42,880 bases of DNA. Origin: JAADHY01 sp964428935 (lineage in GTDB: Bacteria; Planctomycetota; Planctomycetia; Planctomycetales; Planctomycetaceae). Position numbers and translations under genes: made by a program. Of the stretch, positions 33,835 to 42,857 are shown in pieces; the stretch's first letter is position 1, and the number at the start of each line of letters is the position of its first letter. The notes under the pieces are model-generated. The model worked only from the letters and a program-made list of their open reading frames with translations, did not search any database and was not told the DNA's origin. The stretch lies in the NCBI GenBank assembly GCA_964428935.1, contig CAYSAG010000004.1, forward strand, positions 1 to 42,880, in the 5' to 3' direction.

Positions 33835-34244
33835 TCGTCGGCTCCTTCCAGAATTCTTGCGGTTGCTAGGGTGGGCGACGTCCGTTCACGCCGGTGTCAC
33901 CGAACGACCGGGCTCGCTGCACGCGGCGTGCCCGGACCGGCGTCCTTCTGGTGCGGCGTGCGTCGTTCGGGCGGCTCGCCGCGAGCCGAAGCAAGTGCCC
34001 GAAAATTCGGCAAAACCCGCTCATTCGGAAAATTTTCGCCAAGTTTTTTGGCTTGCGGCGCCGAGAAAGGATTACGGAGCAGTCGGTGTGGAGCAAGGCT
34101 GTCAGGATTGTGAGAGACTGCGGACGAGCTCGAACGGAAAGTTGCCGGCAAGAAACGGCGGGCGAGGCAGGCTGAAAACGCTCTCGGTCGTGCTGTTGAC
34201 GCCTCGGGCGTCACAAGGCTCCACGCACGAAAAGGAGCGAAGCC
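33835..34244. other. Divergent intergenic region with AT-rich patch
   Basis: About 410 bp between the thioesterase (-) and the small Asp-rich gene (+). The segment 33998-34060 is clearly richer in A/T than its surroundings. It holds CCGAA-AA-TTCGG (34008-34019), the palindrome GAAAATTTTC and GCCAA-GTTTT-TTGGC. It is a likely promoter zone, but I cannot fix a -35/-10 pair. No gene seen. Confidence 0.5.
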
Positions 34245-34571
34245 ATGAGTACCATTGGACCTGGGCCCTTGGGACCGGTTAATCTAGCCGGGTCGGTTGC
34301 TGGAACGCAGCAGTCTCCTTCGCAGGCGGACCGGGCGACACACGAAGCTTCGCAGCGGAACTTCCAAATCGACCAGCGGGTCATTTCGGCTCGGGACCTG
34401 GACGACGTAGCCGAAACGGTGCTTTCCCGAGACCGCGACGCCGACGGCCGTCTGCCGTACGAACCGGAACGCAACCCGGCCGAAACGAGCGAACCCGAGG
34501 GGCCGCAGCGGTCCCAGCGAGCCCCCGACGCGCTGGGCGAACGAGGAACTCGAATCGACTTCGAGGCTTGA
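34245..34571 (+). CDS. Small Asp/Glu/Arg-rich protein, planctomycete-type hypothetical
   Basis: 108 aa from ATG 34245 with AAAGGAGCG upstream. No signal peptide, membrane segment or known domain. The N-terminal third is Gly/Pro/Ser-rich. The middle carries QIDQRVISARDLDDVAETVL. The C-terminal part has RDRDADGRLPYEPE and is strongly charged. I recall similar small proteins ending in a DRDADGR-type motif from other Planctomycetes, which supports a real gene, but no function is known. It stands alone behind a 410-bp leader region, and the next gene begins 357 bp on. Confidence 0.7.
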   Translation: MSTIGPGPLGPVNLAGSVAGTQQSPSQADRATHEASQRNFQIDQRVISARDLDDVAETVLSRDRDADGRLPYEPERNPAETSEPEGPQRSQRAPDALGERGTRIDFEA

Positions 34572-34928
34572 CGCCCCCAGGCTTGGCCGAAACCGGTCCG
34601 GAGCTCGGCGAAAGGGGCTGCGTGGACCAGCCCGAGCGTGAGGGAAAAGGCCGAGCGTGCCGACGTCCGAAGACGACGCTTCGGTCTCTCTGCGCCTGCA
34701 CCAGCGGCCTTCTGCGGCCAGTTCCCACCGGCGCGGAACGGCCGTCCGAAGCAGGCCCCCGAGACCGGCGGCTGTGGCAAGCGGGAGCGTCGTTGGGAAC
34801 GTCGACGGCCGGCGGGTTTTCGTCCCACCCGAAGCGCCCACCGCCGACCGTTCCCCGCCCCTTGACGGCTCGGCCTTCCTGTCCCGCCAAAGCGTCGACG
34901 ACCACCTGCTCTGGACCGGAGAACGACC
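34572..34928. other. Intergenic, no gene seen
   Basis: 357 bp between the small Asp-rich gene and the secreted GH-like gene. Open frames on both strands are Arg/Pro-rich shadows. I see no strong promoter or hairpin. Confidence 0.5.
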
Positions 34929-36347
34929 ATGAGAACGAATCGCCCCCGTGCCGCGGCCGTTCGAGCGTCGCGGTTGTTGTTGACGACCTCGACGTGGCTG
35001 CTCCTCTTCCCGCCCACCCTCCACGCCGCGCAACCCATGGGACCGCTGAAGGTCCACCCGCAAAACCCACGGTACTTCGTCACGCCACAGGGTCGCGCCC
35101 TCTTCCTGACCGGCTCACACACCTGGGCGAACTTTCAGGAACGCGGTCTGGAAAGGCTGACGCCAAATTTCGACTACGAAGGCTACCTCGACTTCCTTCA
35201 ACAACACGGCCACAACTTCATTCGTTTGTGGACGTGGGAGCACGCTCAGTGGATGCAGTTCGTTCCCGACGACGTGCCCGTCCGGTACAAGCCCCTGCCG
35301 TACCAGCGAACCGGCCCCGGACTGGCCTTGGACGGCAAGCCGAAGTTCGACCTGACTCGGTTCAACCCCGAGTACTTCCGTCGGCTGCGACGTCGGGTCG
35401 AGCAGGCCAGGCAGCGCGGGCTTTACGTCAGCGTCATGCTTTTTCAAGGCTTCAGCTTGGACAATCGCCGCGGCCGAAAACACATGGGCAATGCGTGGCA
35501 CGGCCACCCGTTCCACCCAGCCAACAACGTCAACGGCATGGACGGAAACCCGAGCGGCGACGACACCGGTCACGAGGTCCACACGTTGAAGGTGCCGGAA
35601 GTGACTCGGCTGCAAGAGGCCTACGTGCGAAAGGTCGTCGACACGCTCAATGACCTCGACAACGTGCTGTGGGAAATCGGCAACGAGTGCCGCACCGACT
35701 CGGTGGCGTGGCAGTACCACATGATTCGGTTCCTGAGGAGGTACGAGTCGGCGAAAGGGGCCGTCCACCCGGTGGGCATGACCGGCGCTCCGATTCGCGA
35801 GAAAGCCCTGTTCGCCAGCCCCGCCGACTGGGTGTCTCCGCCGGGACGACGCTGGCTCAACGACCCGCCGCCCAACGACGGCCGGAAGGTGGTGCTGGTC
35901 GACAACGACCACTGCGACCCGTGGGGACACGACCCAAGTTGGGTGTGGAAAAATTTCTGCCGCGGAAACGGCTTCCTTTTCATGGACCCGTACACCGACT
36001 ACCGAATCGGCTGGCGGCCGTGGCCGGTGGAGGACGCCGAGCCGATTCGCAAGGCCATGGGCGTGGCACGCCGTCTGGCCGACCAGCTGCCGCTGGAAAA
36101 AATGACGCCGCGTCCAGACGTCGCGTCCAGCCGCTACTGTTTGGCGAGCGACGACGGCCAGTTTGTCGTCTTCACGGAAGGTTCCACGGTCGAGCTGACG
36201 GTGCGCCCGGGAACCTACCGCGTTCGGTGGATTCACCCGGTCACGGGCCAAGCGCGGCAGGAGCCCGACCGGCGGGTCGTTTCCGGCCAGACTCACTTCC
36301 AGGCTCCTTTTCGCCCGGGCGCGGTGCTGCACGTGCGTCGTCGCTGA
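34929..36347 (+). CDS. Secreted GH-A-like glycosidase with collagenase-type C-terminal domain
   Basis: 472 aa from ATG 34929 with CGGAGAAC upstream. The signal peptide core is about 15-32, cut near LHAAQP. The barrel carries FIRLWTWEHAQW, YVSVMLFQGFS and NVLWEIGNEC, where Glu253 fits the clan GH-A acid/base. In place of a standard nucleophile Glu the late strand reads KVVLVDNDHCDPWG followed by VWKNFCRGNGFLFMDPY. Residues ~395-470 (FVVFTEGSTVELTVRPGTYRVRWIHPVTGQ) match the putative collagen-binding/collagenase C-terminal domain found after DUF4038-type barrels. Expected substrate is a polysaccharide. Exported; no partner enzyme is adjacent. Confidence 0.82.
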   Translation: MRTNRPRAAAVRASRLLLTTSTWLLLFPPTLHAAQPMGPLKVHPQNPRYFVTPQGRALFLTGSHTWANFQERGLERLTPNFDYEGYLDFLQQHGHNFIRLWTWEHAQWMQFVPDDVPVRYKPLPYQRTGPGLALDGKPKFDLTRFNPEYFRRLRRRVEQARQRGLYVSVMLFQGFSLDNRRGRKHMGNAWHGHPFHPANNVNGMDGNPSGDDTGHEVHTLKVPEVTRLQEAYVRKVVDTLNDLDNVLWEIGNECRTDSVAWQYHMIRFLRRYESAKGAVHPVGMTGAPIREKALFASPADWVSPPGRRWLNDPPPNDGRKVVLVDNDHCDPWGHDPSWVWKNFCRGNGFLFMDPYTDYRIGWRPWPVEDAEPIRKAMGVARRLADQLPLEKMTPRPDVASSRYCLASDDGQFVVFTEGSTVELTVRPGTYRVRWIHPVTGQARQEPDRRVVSGQTHFQAPFRPGAVLHVRRR

Positions 36348-36431
36348 CACCGGCACGGGCAACGTTGCAGCCCAAGTCGAGCGTGTCTGAGAGACTGGCG
36401 AAAACGGTCGGCGGCAGCCGAGTCGCGTTCA

Positions 36432-36460
36432 TTGGCTTCCCCGGCCGGCCCCACTAAACT
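36432..36460 (+). promoter_or_regulatory. Candidate sigma-70 promoter for hslVU
   Basis: TTGGCT (36432-36437), a 17-nt spacer and TAAACT (36455-36460), each four of six consensus bases. It lies 133 bp upstream of the hslV start and downstream of the GH-like gene's stop. Plausible by position and spacing, not proven. Confidence 0.35.
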
Positions 36461-36592
36461 GTGCCTTCCAGGCCGGCGCGCAGGCTGCCGGCCGTTGACG
36501 TTTTGGACGCCGGCCGCGGTCTGAAAAAGCTCGACGTCGGAGGACAAACGCCGTCGGCGTCCGGCAGCGGCGAAAACCAAGGAGCCAGCTCA

Positions 36593-37138
36593 ATGGTCCA
36601 GACACGCTCCACAACCATTCTGTGCGTGCGCCGAGACGGACGCGTGGCGCTGGGCGGCGACGGCCAAGTCACTCACGGCACGGTCGTCTTGAAGCCCAAC
36701 ACCAGTAAGATTCGCCGGTTGGGCGACGGTCGGGTGCTGGTCGGTTTTGCCGGCTCCACGGCGGACGCTTTTGCCTTGCTGGAACGCTTCGAGGCGAAGC
36801 TGAAAGACTTTCCCGGCAACATTCCGCGGGCGGCCACCGAGCTGGCTCGGGACTGGCGAACCGACCGCGTCCTGCGTCGCCTGGAGGCCATGATGGTCGT
36901 GACGGACGCCGAGCACAGCCTGCTGCTGACTGGCCAGGGAGACGTCGTCCAGCCGGACGACGGCATCATTGGCATCGGGTCGGGTGGTCCGTACGCCGTC
37001 GCGGCCGCTCGAGCGCTGCTCCGTCACACCGACCTGCCGGCCGCCGAAATCGTCCGCACGGCTTTGAAAATCGCCGCGGAAATCGACATCTACACGAACG
37101 ACCAGATTCAGGTGGAGGAGCTCCCGTGCGAGAGCTGA
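36593..37138 (+). CDS. hslV: ATP-dependent protease subunit HslV
   Basis: 181 aa from ATG 36593 with AAGGAG upstream. HslV is the proteolytic core of the HslUV (ClpYQ) complex, a double hexamer with an N-terminal Thr nucleophile. Alignment with TTIVSVRR of E. coli places the catalytic Thr at residue 7 (TTILCVRRDG), so a six-residue propeptide MVQTRS must be removed. GGDGQVTHG and IGSGGPYAVAAARALL are conserved. The C-terminus overlaps hslU by 13 bp, which implies translational coupling and equal dosing of the two subunits. Confidence 0.97.
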   Translation: MVQTRSTTILCVRRDGRVALGGDGQVTHGTVVLKPNTSKIRRLGDGRVLVGFAGSTADAFALLERFEAKLKDFPGNIPRAATELARDWRTDRVLRRLEAMMVVTDAEHSLLLTGQGDVVQPDDGIIGIGSGGPYAVAAARALLRHTDLPAAEIVRTALKIAAEIDIYTNDQIQVEELPCES

Positions 37139-38487
37139 CCCCGCGACAGATTGTCGAGGAGCTGGACAAGCACATTGTCGGCCAGGAAGACGCCAAGCGG
37201 GCCGTCGCGATTGCCTTGCGAAACCGCTGGCGCTGGCGCCAGTTGCCCGACCAAATGCGCCGCGAGGTCACTCCCAAAAACATCATCATGATTGGGCCGA
37301 CCGGTGTCGGCAAAACGGAGATTACTCGACGCCTGGCCGCTCTGATCGACGCACCGTTTGTGAAGGTGGAGGCGAGCAAGTACACCGAGGTCGGCTACTA
37401 CGGCCGCGACGTGGAAAGCATGGTCCGCGACTTGGTCGACGCGGCCATCAATCTGGTGCGAAACCGAAAACGGCGGGAAGTGGAATCGAAGGCTCAGGAG
37501 CGAGTCGAGGAGCGGCTGTTGGACTTGCTGGTGCCGCCGCCTCAGGCCGACGTCGTCCCGAACTGGCCGGCCGAGGTGAGCCGCGACCAGGACCAGGCCG
37601 CCAGCTACGAACGGGTGCGCGAAAAGTTTCGCCGGATGCTTCGCGACGGCAAACTGGAAGACCGCGAAGTCGAAGTCACGCTGGAACAACGACAGACGCC
37701 CATTCAAATTTTCTCGTCCATGGGCATGGAGCAGATGGACATCGACTTCCAGAGCATGTTGGAGCGGATCATGCCGCGCCAGACCGTCACGCGGAAAATG
37801 ACCGTCCGCGAGGCTCGGCAAGCCCTTCTCGAACAAGAAATCGAAGCTCTGATGGACAAAGACGCCATCGCCGAGGAAGGGCTGCGGCTGGCTGAAGAGG
37901 CCGGCATTCTGTTCATCGACGAAATCGACAAGATCTGCTCGCCCGAAGAAGGAACCCGCGGCGTGGACGTCAGCCGGCAGGGCGTCCAGCGCGACCTGCT
38001 TCCCATCGTCGAGGGCACGACCGTCCAGACCCGTTACGGGCCGATCAAGACGGACCACATTCTGTTCATTGCAGCCGGCGCGTTTCACCGCTCCCGTCCC
38101 GCCGACCTCATGCCCGAACTCCAAGGTCGGTTCCCGATTCGGGTGGAACTGAGCGACTTGACGCGCGAAGACCTGCTTCGCATCCTGACCGAACCAGCCA
38201 GCTCGCTCACGAAACAGTACCAAGCTCTGCTGGCCACCGAAGGAGTGGAGCTGGAGTTCACGCAAGACGGACTGGAAGCCATTGCCGACGCCGCCTACCA
38301 GGTGAACCAGACGACGCAGAACATCGGCGCCCGACGCCTCTACACCATGATGGAACGGCTGTTGGAAGACGTCAGCTTCGACGCACCAGACATGAAAGGC
38401 AAGAAAGTGGTGATCGACGCCGAGTACGTCCGACAGAAGCTGCAACCGATCATGCAGGACGAGGACCTGAGCAAGTTCATTTTGTAG
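37126..38487 (+). CDS. hslU: ATP-dependent protease ATPase subunit HslU
   Basis: 453 aa with a GTG start inside the end of hslV, preceded by GGTGGAGGAG. HslU is the AAA+ unfoldase that feeds substrates to HslV. Walker A is GPTGVGKTE (Lys63) and Walker B is ILFIDEIDKI. The intermediate I-domain lies between (about 110-240). The C-terminal tail EDLSKFIL ends in the hydrophobic residues that dock into HslV. Length is normal. Codon use for Ile is more balanced (about 13 ATT to 17 ATC by hand count) than in the genes to its left. Confidence 0.98.
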   Translation: MRELTPRQIVEELDKHIVGQEDAKRAVAIALRNRWRWRQLPDQMRREVTPKNIIMIGPTGVGKTEITRRLAALIDAPFVKVEASKYTEVGYYGRDVESMVRDLVDAAINLVRNRKRREVESKAQERVEERLLDLLVPPPQADVVPNWPAEVSRDQDQAASYERVREKFRRMLRDGKLEDREVEVTLEQRQTPIQIFSSMGMEQMDIDFQSMLERIMPRQTVTRKMTVREARQALLEQEIEALMDKDAIAEEGLRLAEEAGILFIDEIDKICSPEEGTRGVDVSRQGVQRDLLPIVEGTTVQTRYGPIKTDHILFIAAGAFHRSRPADLMPELQGRFPIRVELSDLTREDLLRILTEPASSLTKQYQALLATEGVELEFTQDGLEAIADAAYQVNQTTQNIGARRLYTMMERLLEDVSFDAPDMKGKKVVIDAEYVRQKLQPIMQDEDLSKFIL

Positions 38488-38684
38488 CAGCGGAGCGGCT
38501 CGACGCGCACGGCCGCGTTCGTCGTTCGGGCCGAAGTCGCCGTCTCGACGGGGGCCCTGCTGCCGAGGCGAGGTTCGACGCGAGAGGCCTGTCGCGGAGC
38601 GGCCACGGGCGGTGCGGCGGCTCGGCCTACCCAGACGGACGGTCCGACCGAGGAACGGCGAAGCACGACCGGCGAGGGCACGGC

Positions 38685-39074
38685 ATGTCCGGCGAGAAAG
38701 AACCGAGACAACGGCCCGAACGCGAGCGGCGGAAGCTGGTCCGGTACCCGACCAAGGCGTCCGTCACCGTCTTCCGTCAGTCAGACGTCATGCGTGTCGG
38801 ACTTCCCGCCGAGCTTCGAGACATTTCGGCGGCAGGCATCGGCTTGGTGCTCACCGAGCCACTGGTGGTCGGTGAGTGGGTCGATTTGGAACTGACGAAC
38901 GAAATTCAGCGATTCCAGAAGAAAACCCGGGGAATCGTCCGCCATTCCACTCCCATCGGACCAAGCCGGTTCCTGATCGGAATCGAGTTGTCTTTGCGAT
39001 TGACGCCGTTGGAAGTGTTGCTGATGCGAATGGGTTTTGTGAGCAAGCAGTCGGAAGGCCCAAAGTGGATTTGA
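38685..39074 (+). CDS. PilZ-domain protein
   Basis: 129 aa. The two c-di-GMP-binding motifs are present: RKLVR (RxxxR, Arg16 to Arg20) and DISAAG (DxSxxG, Asp46 to Gly51). The beta-barrel strands VTVFRQ, GIGLVLTEPL, EWVDLEL and FLIGIELSL follow. It is a stand-alone PilZ effector, presumably responding to cyclic di-GMP to control surface attachment, motility or secretion. No diguanylate cyclase or pilus gene is nearby, so the target cannot be named. It is 197 bp after hslU. Confidence 0.9.
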   Translation: MSGEKEPRQRPERERRKLVRYPTKASVTVFRQSDVMRVGLPAELRDISAAGIGLVLTEPLVVGEWVDLELTNEIQRFQKKTRGIVRHSTPIGPSRFLIGIELSLRLTPLEVLLMRMGFVSKQSEGPKWI

Positions 39075-39306
39075 GCGTTCTCGGCGGCCGAGCGAAGCCT
39101 GCCGAAGAACCGGAAGGTAGACGCAAACGAACCTGACTCGGCACGTTGGTGGATTCGTCGGCGTGTCGGGCGGACCAAGCAACTCCAACGGGAGACATCG
39201 GAAGCGTGGAAGCCGGGTACGGAGGAACGCCGGACGGGTGAAGCGTGCCCGGGCAGCCACTGCGTTTACGAAAACGAACGAGGCGAGAAGAACGAGGAGG
39301 GCCACC

Positions 39307-40392
39307 ATGAAGAGACAGCGCACGTGCAGTTTGTGGTGCGGCCTAGCCGCGCTGGCGCTCGGCTGCGTGCTGGCAGGAACGGCTCGAGCGGACGACAAGC
39401 CGTGGGTCGTCTACGACGGCTTCGCCGGCCCCGGAAGCGGAAAGCACATTGTTCTGGTTTCGGGCGACGAGGAGTACCGGTCGGAGGAAGCCTTGCCGCA
39501 ATTGGGAAAGATCTTGGCCAAGCACCACGGCTTCAAATGCACCGTCCTGTTCGCAGTCGACCCGCAGACCGGCGAAATCAACCCCAACGTCCTCGACAAC
39601 ATTCCGGGCTTGGAAGCCCTTCGGACCGCCGACCTGATGATCATTTTCACGCGTTTTCGCAACCTGCCCGACGAGCAGATGCGGGAAATCGACAACTACC
39701 TGAGGTCCGGCCGCCCCGTGCTCGGCATTCGCACGGCCACGCACGCCTTCCGCATTCCGCGCGACAGCAAGTGGGCTCACTACAGCTTCCGCTACAAGGG
39801 CGAGAAGAAGGAGTGGCAAGACGGGTTCGGTCGGCTCGTCCTGGGAGAAACCTGGATTGCTCACCACGGGCGCCACGGGCACGAGAGCACACGCGGAATC
39901 ATTGCTTCCGGTGCGAAGAACCACCCGATCGTGCGAGGCATCAAAGACGGCGACATTTGGTGTCCGACAGACGTCTATCGAGTGCGGCTTCCGTTGCCCG
40001 GTGACAGCCAGCCGATTGTGTTGGGGCAGGTTCTGGCGGGCATGACGCCCGACTCGCCTCCGGTCGGTCCGAGCAAAGACCGTCGTACAGGCAAAATCAT
40101 TGACAAGAACAACCCCATGATGCCGGTGGCTTGGACGAAAACGTACCAAGTTCCCGGCGGACGGCCCGGGCGGGTTTTCACGTCCACCATGGGAGCCGCC
40201 ATCGACCTGAAGAACGCAGCGCTGCGACGTCTTCTGGTGAACGCCGTCTACTGGTGCGTCGGTCTGGAAGACAAGATCCCCGCAGAAGGCACGAAGGTCG
40301 ACCTCGTCGGACCATTCGACCCGGGCTACTTCGGGGTCAATAAGTACCGCAAGGGTCTGAAGCCTTCCGACTACGCGCTGAAAGCCGAGTGA
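39307..40392 (+). CDS. Secreted ThuA-domain protein
   Basis: 361 aa from ATG 39307, preceded by GAGGAGGG. The signal peptide is MKRQRTCSLWCGLAALALGCVLAGTARADD, cut probably at ARA-DD. The ThuA (trehalose utilisation, class I glutamine amidotransferase-like) fold is shown by KHIVLVSGDEEYRSEEALPQLGKIL, ADLMIIFTRFRNLPDEQMREIDNYLRSGRPVLGIRTATHAF and a late GRVFTSTMGAAIDLKNAALRRLLVNAVYWCVGLE. The last segment, in ThuA proteins, ends the fold. Exported ThuA proteins abound in Planctomycetes and are linked with sugar breakdown, but their reaction is not settled. Confidence 0.88.
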   Translation: MKRQRTCSLWCGLAALALGCVLAGTARADDKPWVVYDGFAGPGSGKHIVLVSGDEEYRSEEALPQLGKILAKHHGFKCTVLFAVDPQTGEINPNVLDNIPGLEALRTADLMIIFTRFRNLPDEQMREIDNYLRSGRPVLGIRTATHAFRIPRDSKWAHYSFRYKGEKKEWQDGFGRLVLGETWIAHHGRHGHESTRGIIASGAKNHPIVRGIKDGDIWCPTDVYRVRLPLPGDSQPIVLGQVLAGMTPDSPPVGPSKDRRTGKIIDKNNPMMPVAWTKTYQVPGGRPGRVFTSTMGAAIDLKNAALRRLLVNAVYWCVGLEDKIPAEGTKVDLVGPFDPGYFGVNKYRKGLKPSDYALKAE

Positions 40393-40863
40393 GGGGTCCA
40401 CCGCCGACCAAGCCGCTCGACGCCTCCCCTGCCGCTGAGGCGGCTGGTCCGGCTCGGTCCGCGACGTCCCGCTCTGCGAGGACTCGAAGCCGAGCGCGAG
40501 TCCGAAGCTGACCGAGGGTGAGAAAAACGCGTGACGGAAGGTGACAGGCGGGAGGCGGACGTCTGGGGAGGCTCCTGCAGCTTCCGCCTGTTCTTTCACG
40601 TTGCAAGGCTGCCGAAACCAGAGCAGGCCAAGCTGCAACGACCGACCGTCGGCGCGGCCACCCGTCTGTCGGGCCGACCAGCCGGGCTGAGCGACTGGCG
40701 GTGTCGAGTGAGCGGTGCCCTGCGTCGCGGCGTGTTGAACGGCCGGCCGTGCCGAGCAGGTAAGTGTGGCGGCCGCGCAAACCACCTCGCCAAGGCAAGA
40801 AGCGACCCGACCGTCCAAAGACAACCGAAACGACGAAACGAGAAACGAGGAGATTCCGGCCAG
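40393..40863. other. Intergenic, no gene seen
   Basis: About 470 bp between the ThuA and PIG-L genes. The frame of the PIG-L gene stays open upstream (to 40531), but the translation is not protein-like. No promoter, RNA or repeat was recognised. A-rich sequence precedes the PIG-L ribosome binding site. Confidence 0.5.
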
Positions 40864-41601
40864 ATGACAAAGGTGCCCGAGCTTCCGGAGCCGCTGGACG
40901 TGATTGCCGTCGGTGCCCACCCGGACGACGTCGAGATTGGTTGCGGCGGCACGCTGGCGAAGTTGGTCCGGCAGGGCTACCGGGTGGGGATTGTCGACCT
41001 GACCGACGGCGAGCCGACTCCGGGCAGCCCGGGCCCGGAGGTGCGTCTGGAGGAAGCTCGACAGGCGGCCCAAAAGCTCGGCGTTCACGTTCGGGAGACG
41101 CTGAGCTTCTCGAACCGGCGGCTGTTCGACTGTTTCGAGGCGCGGGTCGAGCTGGCGAAGGTCTTTCGACGCTACCGCCCGACGGTGGTGCTGGGCTTGG
41201 CGGCCAAGACACCGATGGCCTCGCCCGACCACGAGCAGGCCGTTCGCATTACCGACGCGGCCGTGTTCTACTCACGGCTCTCGAAGTGGGACGAGCATTT
41301 CGATGGACTGCCCCCTCACGCGGTCACCCGTCAACTTTGGTACCCGCTCGGACCGTCGGCTTTGCAGGTTGTGCGGTCGTCGCCTTACTTTGTCGTGGAT
41401 ATTTCGGAGACGCTGCCGATAAAATTGGAGTCGGTTCGGACTTACAGAACGCAGTTTCCGCCCGAGAAAGAGCGGGTGTTTCGGATGATCGAAGGCCTCG
41501 CGAAAGTGTTCGGCGTTGTGTCGGGTTTCGAGGCCGGCGAGGTGTTTGTCTCACACGTGCCAATCGGTGTCCAAGACTTGGTTCGCACTGTCGTGGGCTG
41601 A
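40864..41601 (+). CDS. PIG-L family deacetylase (BshB1-like)
   Basis: 245 aa from ATG 40864, with GAGGAGA upstream. The Zn2+ motif AHPDDVE (His19, Asp21, Asp22) and the later PDHEQA (His123) are the metal ligands of PIG-L/LmbE enzymes, which remove acetyl groups from N-acetylglucosaminyl compounds. The run VGIVDLTDGEPTPGSPGPE followed by EEARQAAQKLGV resembles BshB1, the bacillithiol-pathway deacetylase, but no bshA or bshC is present here, so the substrate is uncertain. The GLAAKTPMASPDH stretch replaces the usual RxxDxHPDH. It is 68 bp upstream of the PP2C gene. Confidence 0.85.
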   Translation: MTKVPELPEPLDVIAVGAHPDDVEIGCGGTLAKLVRQGYRVGIVDLTDGEPTPGSPGPEVRLEEARQAAQKLGVHVRETLSFSNRRLFDCFEARVELAKVFRRYRPTVVLGLAAKTPMASPDHEQAVRITDAAVFYSRLSKWDEHFDGLPPHAVTRQLWYPLGPSALQVVRSSPYFVVDISETLPIKLESVRTYRTQFPPEKERVFRMIEGLAKVFGVVSGFEAGEVFVSHVPIGVQDLVRTVVG

Positions 41602-41669
41602 AGACAACCAGCTCGGGGAACGGAGCGGCGGAGCTGGAAACGGCTTCTAACGAAAGCACGGATTGAACG

Positions 41670-42410
41670 ATGGTCGCTTTTCGGTGGGGTGCCGAGTCGA
41701 TCACGGGGAATTACCGTGAGAACAACGAAGATGCCTATTTTGTGCATCCGGAGGGTTACTACTTCCTGGTAGCAGACGGAATGGGCGGCCAGTCGGCTGG
41801 GGAGCGGGCAAGCGAAATGGCCGTTGAACTGATCCCGCAGAAACTGAATGCCGCCCTCGACTTCGTCGGCGGACGCACGCCCGACCCCGTCAAAGTCATC
41901 GACGACGCCGTCGCCTACGCCAACTCAGAAATCATGGCCCTCAGCCAGCTCGACCCCGACTGCCGAAACATGGGCACCACGATTGCCTTTCTCATTCGGT
42001 GCGGCAACCGCTGCTTCGTCGGCGGGGTCGGCGACAGCCGTGTCTACCTGCTGCGCGGCGACCAACTGAAACAGCTCACCAAGGACCATTCCCTCACTCA
42101 GGCTCTGGTCGACGCCAAAACCATTACTGAGGAACAGGCCGTAAACCACCGTTACCGCAACGTGCTCTACCGCTATCTCGGAACGAAGGAAGGCGGAAAA
42201 GGCACCACACCGGTCGAGATTTCGCCGCAACCCGGTGACCGCTTTCTCCTGTGCTCCGATGGAGTGACCGACGGGCTGAAAAACGAACAACTTCGAACTC
42301 TTCTGCAACAACATTCCGATCCCGAGCAGGCAGCCCGAGCCATCGTAAGAGCAGCTGAGCAAGGCGGCTCGACCGACAACATTACCTGCATCGTGGTCTT
42401 CGTTGAGTGA
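41670..42410 (+). CDS. PP2C-family Ser/Thr protein phosphatase
   Basis: 246 aa. PPM metal and catalytic motifs are in order: GNYRENNEDAYF (Glu20, Asp21), VADGMGG (Asp36), GVGDSRVYLLR (Asp122), DHSLTQ, CSDGVTDGL (Asp197) and GGSTDNIT (Asp236). There is no membrane segment, so this is the small soluble bacterial Stp/PrpC type that dephosphorylates Ser/Thr-kinase targets using Mn2+/Mg2+. No eukaryotic-type kinase is adjacent. The ribosome binding site is weak. Ile codons are mixed (5 ATT, 6 ATC). Confidence 0.95.
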   Translation: MVAFRWGAESITGNYRENNEDAYFVHPEGYYFLVADGMGGQSAGERASEMAVELIPQKLNAALDFVGGRTPDPVKVIDDAVAYANSEIMALSQLDPDCRNMGTTIAFLIRCGNRCFVGGVGDSRVYLLRGDQLKQLTKDHSLTQALVDAKTITEEQAVNHRYRNVLYRYLGTKEGGKGTTPVEISPQPGDRFLLCSDGVTDGLKNEQLRTLLQQHSDPEQAARAIVRAAEQGGSTDNITCIVVFVE

Positions 42411-42857
42411 GCCGACGAACGCCGGACCGTAATACGCTCCGCCGTGTTCCGGCCGCAAGGTGCTGCCGTTCGACCGAGACCGCCGGGGGGCCGGTGAGGT
42501 CGCGCCTTCCGAGAATGACTCCCGCTGCCATCCCGACCGCTGTTTGAAGAAACTCGCCGCCCGAGCAGCGGACGGCACGTGCAAGCCCGTCGGCGCTGTA
42601 GTAGACTTGAGCAATGTAGGCGGTTTGCGTGAACTTTACGGACGCCACAGCGGGCTCTCACGAGCGGTCGCTCGTCGCGGTCGACCGGCCCGGTTGTCTG
42701 GCGCACGCCTGTGCCGCTCCAAGACCCCGCGCCGCTCGACAAGAATGCCGGCCGACATCTGCGGAATGTGTCTGGCCAACCGAGAGCCTGCGGCAAGTCG
42801 AGGGGGTCTTTTCCGAGCAAAACCTTTCTGTTTTGTGGAGGCTGAAAGGGGACGAGC
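42411..42857. other. Intergenic, no gene seen
   Basis: 447 bp after the PP2C gene. An open frame at 42460-42861 on the plus strand is Arg-rich and not protein-like. A TTGAGC near 42610 with a poor -10 is the only promoter hint. Confidence 0.45.
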
